Assembly (NCBI GenBank): GCA_964537285.1
Contig: CAZHZT010000185.1
Coordinates: 1 to 7,637 of the forward strand
Reading direction: 5' to 3'
DNA: 7,637 bases
DNA from: CAZHZT01 sp964537285
Lineage (GTDB): Bacteria > Bacteroidota > Bacteroidia > Chitinophagales > Saprospiraceae
Shown: positions 7,324 to 7,637 of the stretch, piece by piece
Layout: every line of letters begins with the position of its first letter
How positions within the stretch are numbered: position 1 is the first letter of the stretch
Notes under the pieces: model-generated
What the model saw: only the letters and a program-made list of their open reading frames with translations
What the model was told of the DNA's origin: nothing
Databases searched by the model: none
Translations under genes and position numbers: made by a program

Positions 7324-7380
7324 TAAAAAAGCAATATTGTAAAGATATTATAAACATTTATCAAAAAACTAAATTAGTGG
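7324..7380 (-). promoter_or_regulatory. Likely operon promoter region
   Basis: The stretch upstream of the first gene is very rich in A+T. On the minus strand it contains TATCTTTA (7347-7340), one base off the Bacteroidota -7 element TAnnTTTG, and a TTTG (7365-7362) upstream, though the 14-base spacing is shorter than the usual 19 or so. A TATAAT overlaps at 7352-7347. Transcription starting just after the -7 element would leave a leader of about 30 bases before the ATG at 7302 but almost none before the GTG at 7323, which favours the ATG. Confidence 0.3.
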
Positions 7381-7390
7381 ACTTTTTTTT

Positions 7391-7407
7391 TGTGCAAAAA
7401 ATGCACA
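7391..7407. promoter_or_regulatory. Inverted repeat upstream of the promoter, possible operator
   Basis: TGTGCA (7391-7396) and TGCACA (7402-7407) form a perfect 6-bp inverted repeat around AAAAA. A T9 run (7383-7391) adjoins it, and a third related copy, TTTGCAC (7425-7431), could pair instead with GTGCAAA (7392-7398). On the minus strand the hairpin is followed by A residues, so it is not a terminator for anything entering from the right. A dimeric regulator's site is possible; no regulator gene is visible. Confidence 0.3.
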
Positions 7408-7444
7408 GTGTGTTGCTTTTTAAATTTGCACCCGATAGGGTTTC

Positions 7445-7562
7445 GCCCAACATTTAAGAATTTTATCTGCCTCCCCAATCAAAAGCCTTTCCTCCCCATC
7501 CAAGCTTCCACTCAAATGATCTACTCGAAGCGACTCCTGTGGCAGATAAAATTTAGTTGAAC
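7445..7562. repeat. attC-like recombination site, right boundary
   Basis: A 118-bp imperfect inverted repeat. Outer boxes: GCCCAAC (7445-7451, RYYYAAC) and GTTGAAC (7556-7562, GTTRRRY), pairing with two mismatched or wobble positions. Inner arms: AATTTTATCTGCC (7459-7471) and its perfect complement GGCAGATAAAATT (7541-7553), 13 bp. The left arm has several extra bases between box and arm (7452-7458) against two on the right, so the spacer is asymmetric. The central loop is 69 bases, almost the same as the 70 in the left site. Although the arms share no sequence with the left site, the architecture and the box rules are the same, which is how attC sites differ from ordinary repeat families. 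Confidence 0.6.
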
Positions 7563-7599
7563 AGAGCCGCCCCAAGCTCAAGCCGACCAGCCAAATATT

Positions 7600-7637
7600 A
7601 TGGGAAAAGTATCGAAAGGTTTCTTCCTCTCCAAAAG
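7600..7637 (+). CDS. Possible start of the next cassette gene (partial)
   Basis: An ATG at 7600 opens a frame that reads MGKVSKGFFLSK to the window edge with no stop. It begins 37 bp after the last box of the right attC-like site, the normal distance for a cassette gene. Twelve codons are too few to identify a product, and chance is not excluded. If real, it reads on the plus strand, like the possible fragment at the left edge and opposite to the operon. Confidence 0.3.
   Translation, partial: MGKVSKGFFLSK

Larger units (their letters stand above)
174..7556. mobile_element. Putative giant integron-type gene cassette carrying the whole six-gene operon
   Basis: The six-gene operon lies between two attC-like inverted repeats. 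Integron recombination cuts between G and TT of GTTRRRY, which would give cassette ends at 174 and 7556 and a length of 7383 bp. The box at the left end (GTTGGGC, 173-179) and the box at the right end (GCCCAAC, 7445-7451) are exact reverse complements, as expected if they once formed a single attC in a circular cassette. The two outer boxes (GTTCAAC at 49-55 and GTTGAAC at 7556-7562) are also exact complements of each other, but differ from the inner pair, as expected for flanking cassettes. Cassettes usually hold one gene of roughly 0.5-1 kb, so this one would be very large. No integron integrase is in the window. An alternative is a pair of unrelated hairpin repeats of an intergenic repeat family. 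Confidence 0.5.

Noticed and set aside
1..7637. CRISPR arrays, tRNA or rRNA genes, insertion sequences
   Set aside because: No regularly spaced direct repeats, cloverleaf-like or rRNA-like sequence, and no transposase-like protein in any frame.

Overview
The window carries one compact block of six genes, all on the minus strand and read from about 7323 down to 323. The sequence is AT-rich, the starts lack Shine-Dalgarno sequences (several follow short A/T-rich leaders), and the first gene looks like an effector-associated domain of the EAD11 kind, common in Bacteroidota. The host is therefore most likely a member of the Bacteroidota; this is inference, since no housekeeping gene is present.

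Layout in transcription order: (1) a 158-aa EAD11-like protein with a short beta-type motif at its C-terminus; (2) a 407-aa MotA/TolQ/ExbB-family proton-channel protein with a cytoplasmic coiled-coil region and an extra C-terminal membrane segment; (3) a 198-aa MotB/OmpA-type protein with one membrane segment, a plug-type aspartate and a peptidoglycan-binding domain; (4) a 302-aa all-helical protein; (5) a 386-aa soluble protein resembling SPFH/band-7 proteins; (6) an 845-aa protein built like a STAND NTPase but with both nucleotide-binding motifs eroded. Genes 2 to 6 are separated by only 2 to 33 bp and gene 1 by 44 bp, so this is one operon. Genes 2 and 3 form an ion-driven, cell-wall-anchored motor pair of the kind used by Zorya anti-phage systems (ZorA/ZorB). 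None of the Zorya partners (helicase or HNH nuclease) is recognisable; the accessory genes are different.

The strongest new signals are two. First, genes 1 and 6, the outermost genes of the operon, share an ungapped 25-residue motif (C-terminal in the EAD protein, N-terminal in the pseudo-STAND protein), the arrangement seen in amyloid-type homotypic signalling pairs. Second, the whole block is bracketed by two large imperfect inverted repeats (49-179 and 7445-7562) with the architecture of integron attC sites. The outer 7-bp boxes obey RYYYAAC/GTTRRRY, and the boxes that would belong to one cassette (GTTGGGC at 173, GCCCAAC at 7445) are perfectly complementary across 7.3 kb. The block therefore looks like a giant (about 7.4 kb) gene cassette carrying a complete candidate defence operon, with fragments of neighbouring cassettes at both window edges.

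A working model, which is inference: the motor pair sits in the inner membrane, the helical and SPFH-like proteins assemble on its cytoplasmic side, and the pseudo-STAND and EAD proteins relay a signal through the shared motif and through EAD contacts to a partner that is not in this window. No effector enzyme (nuclease, protease, TIR, etc.) is visible here.
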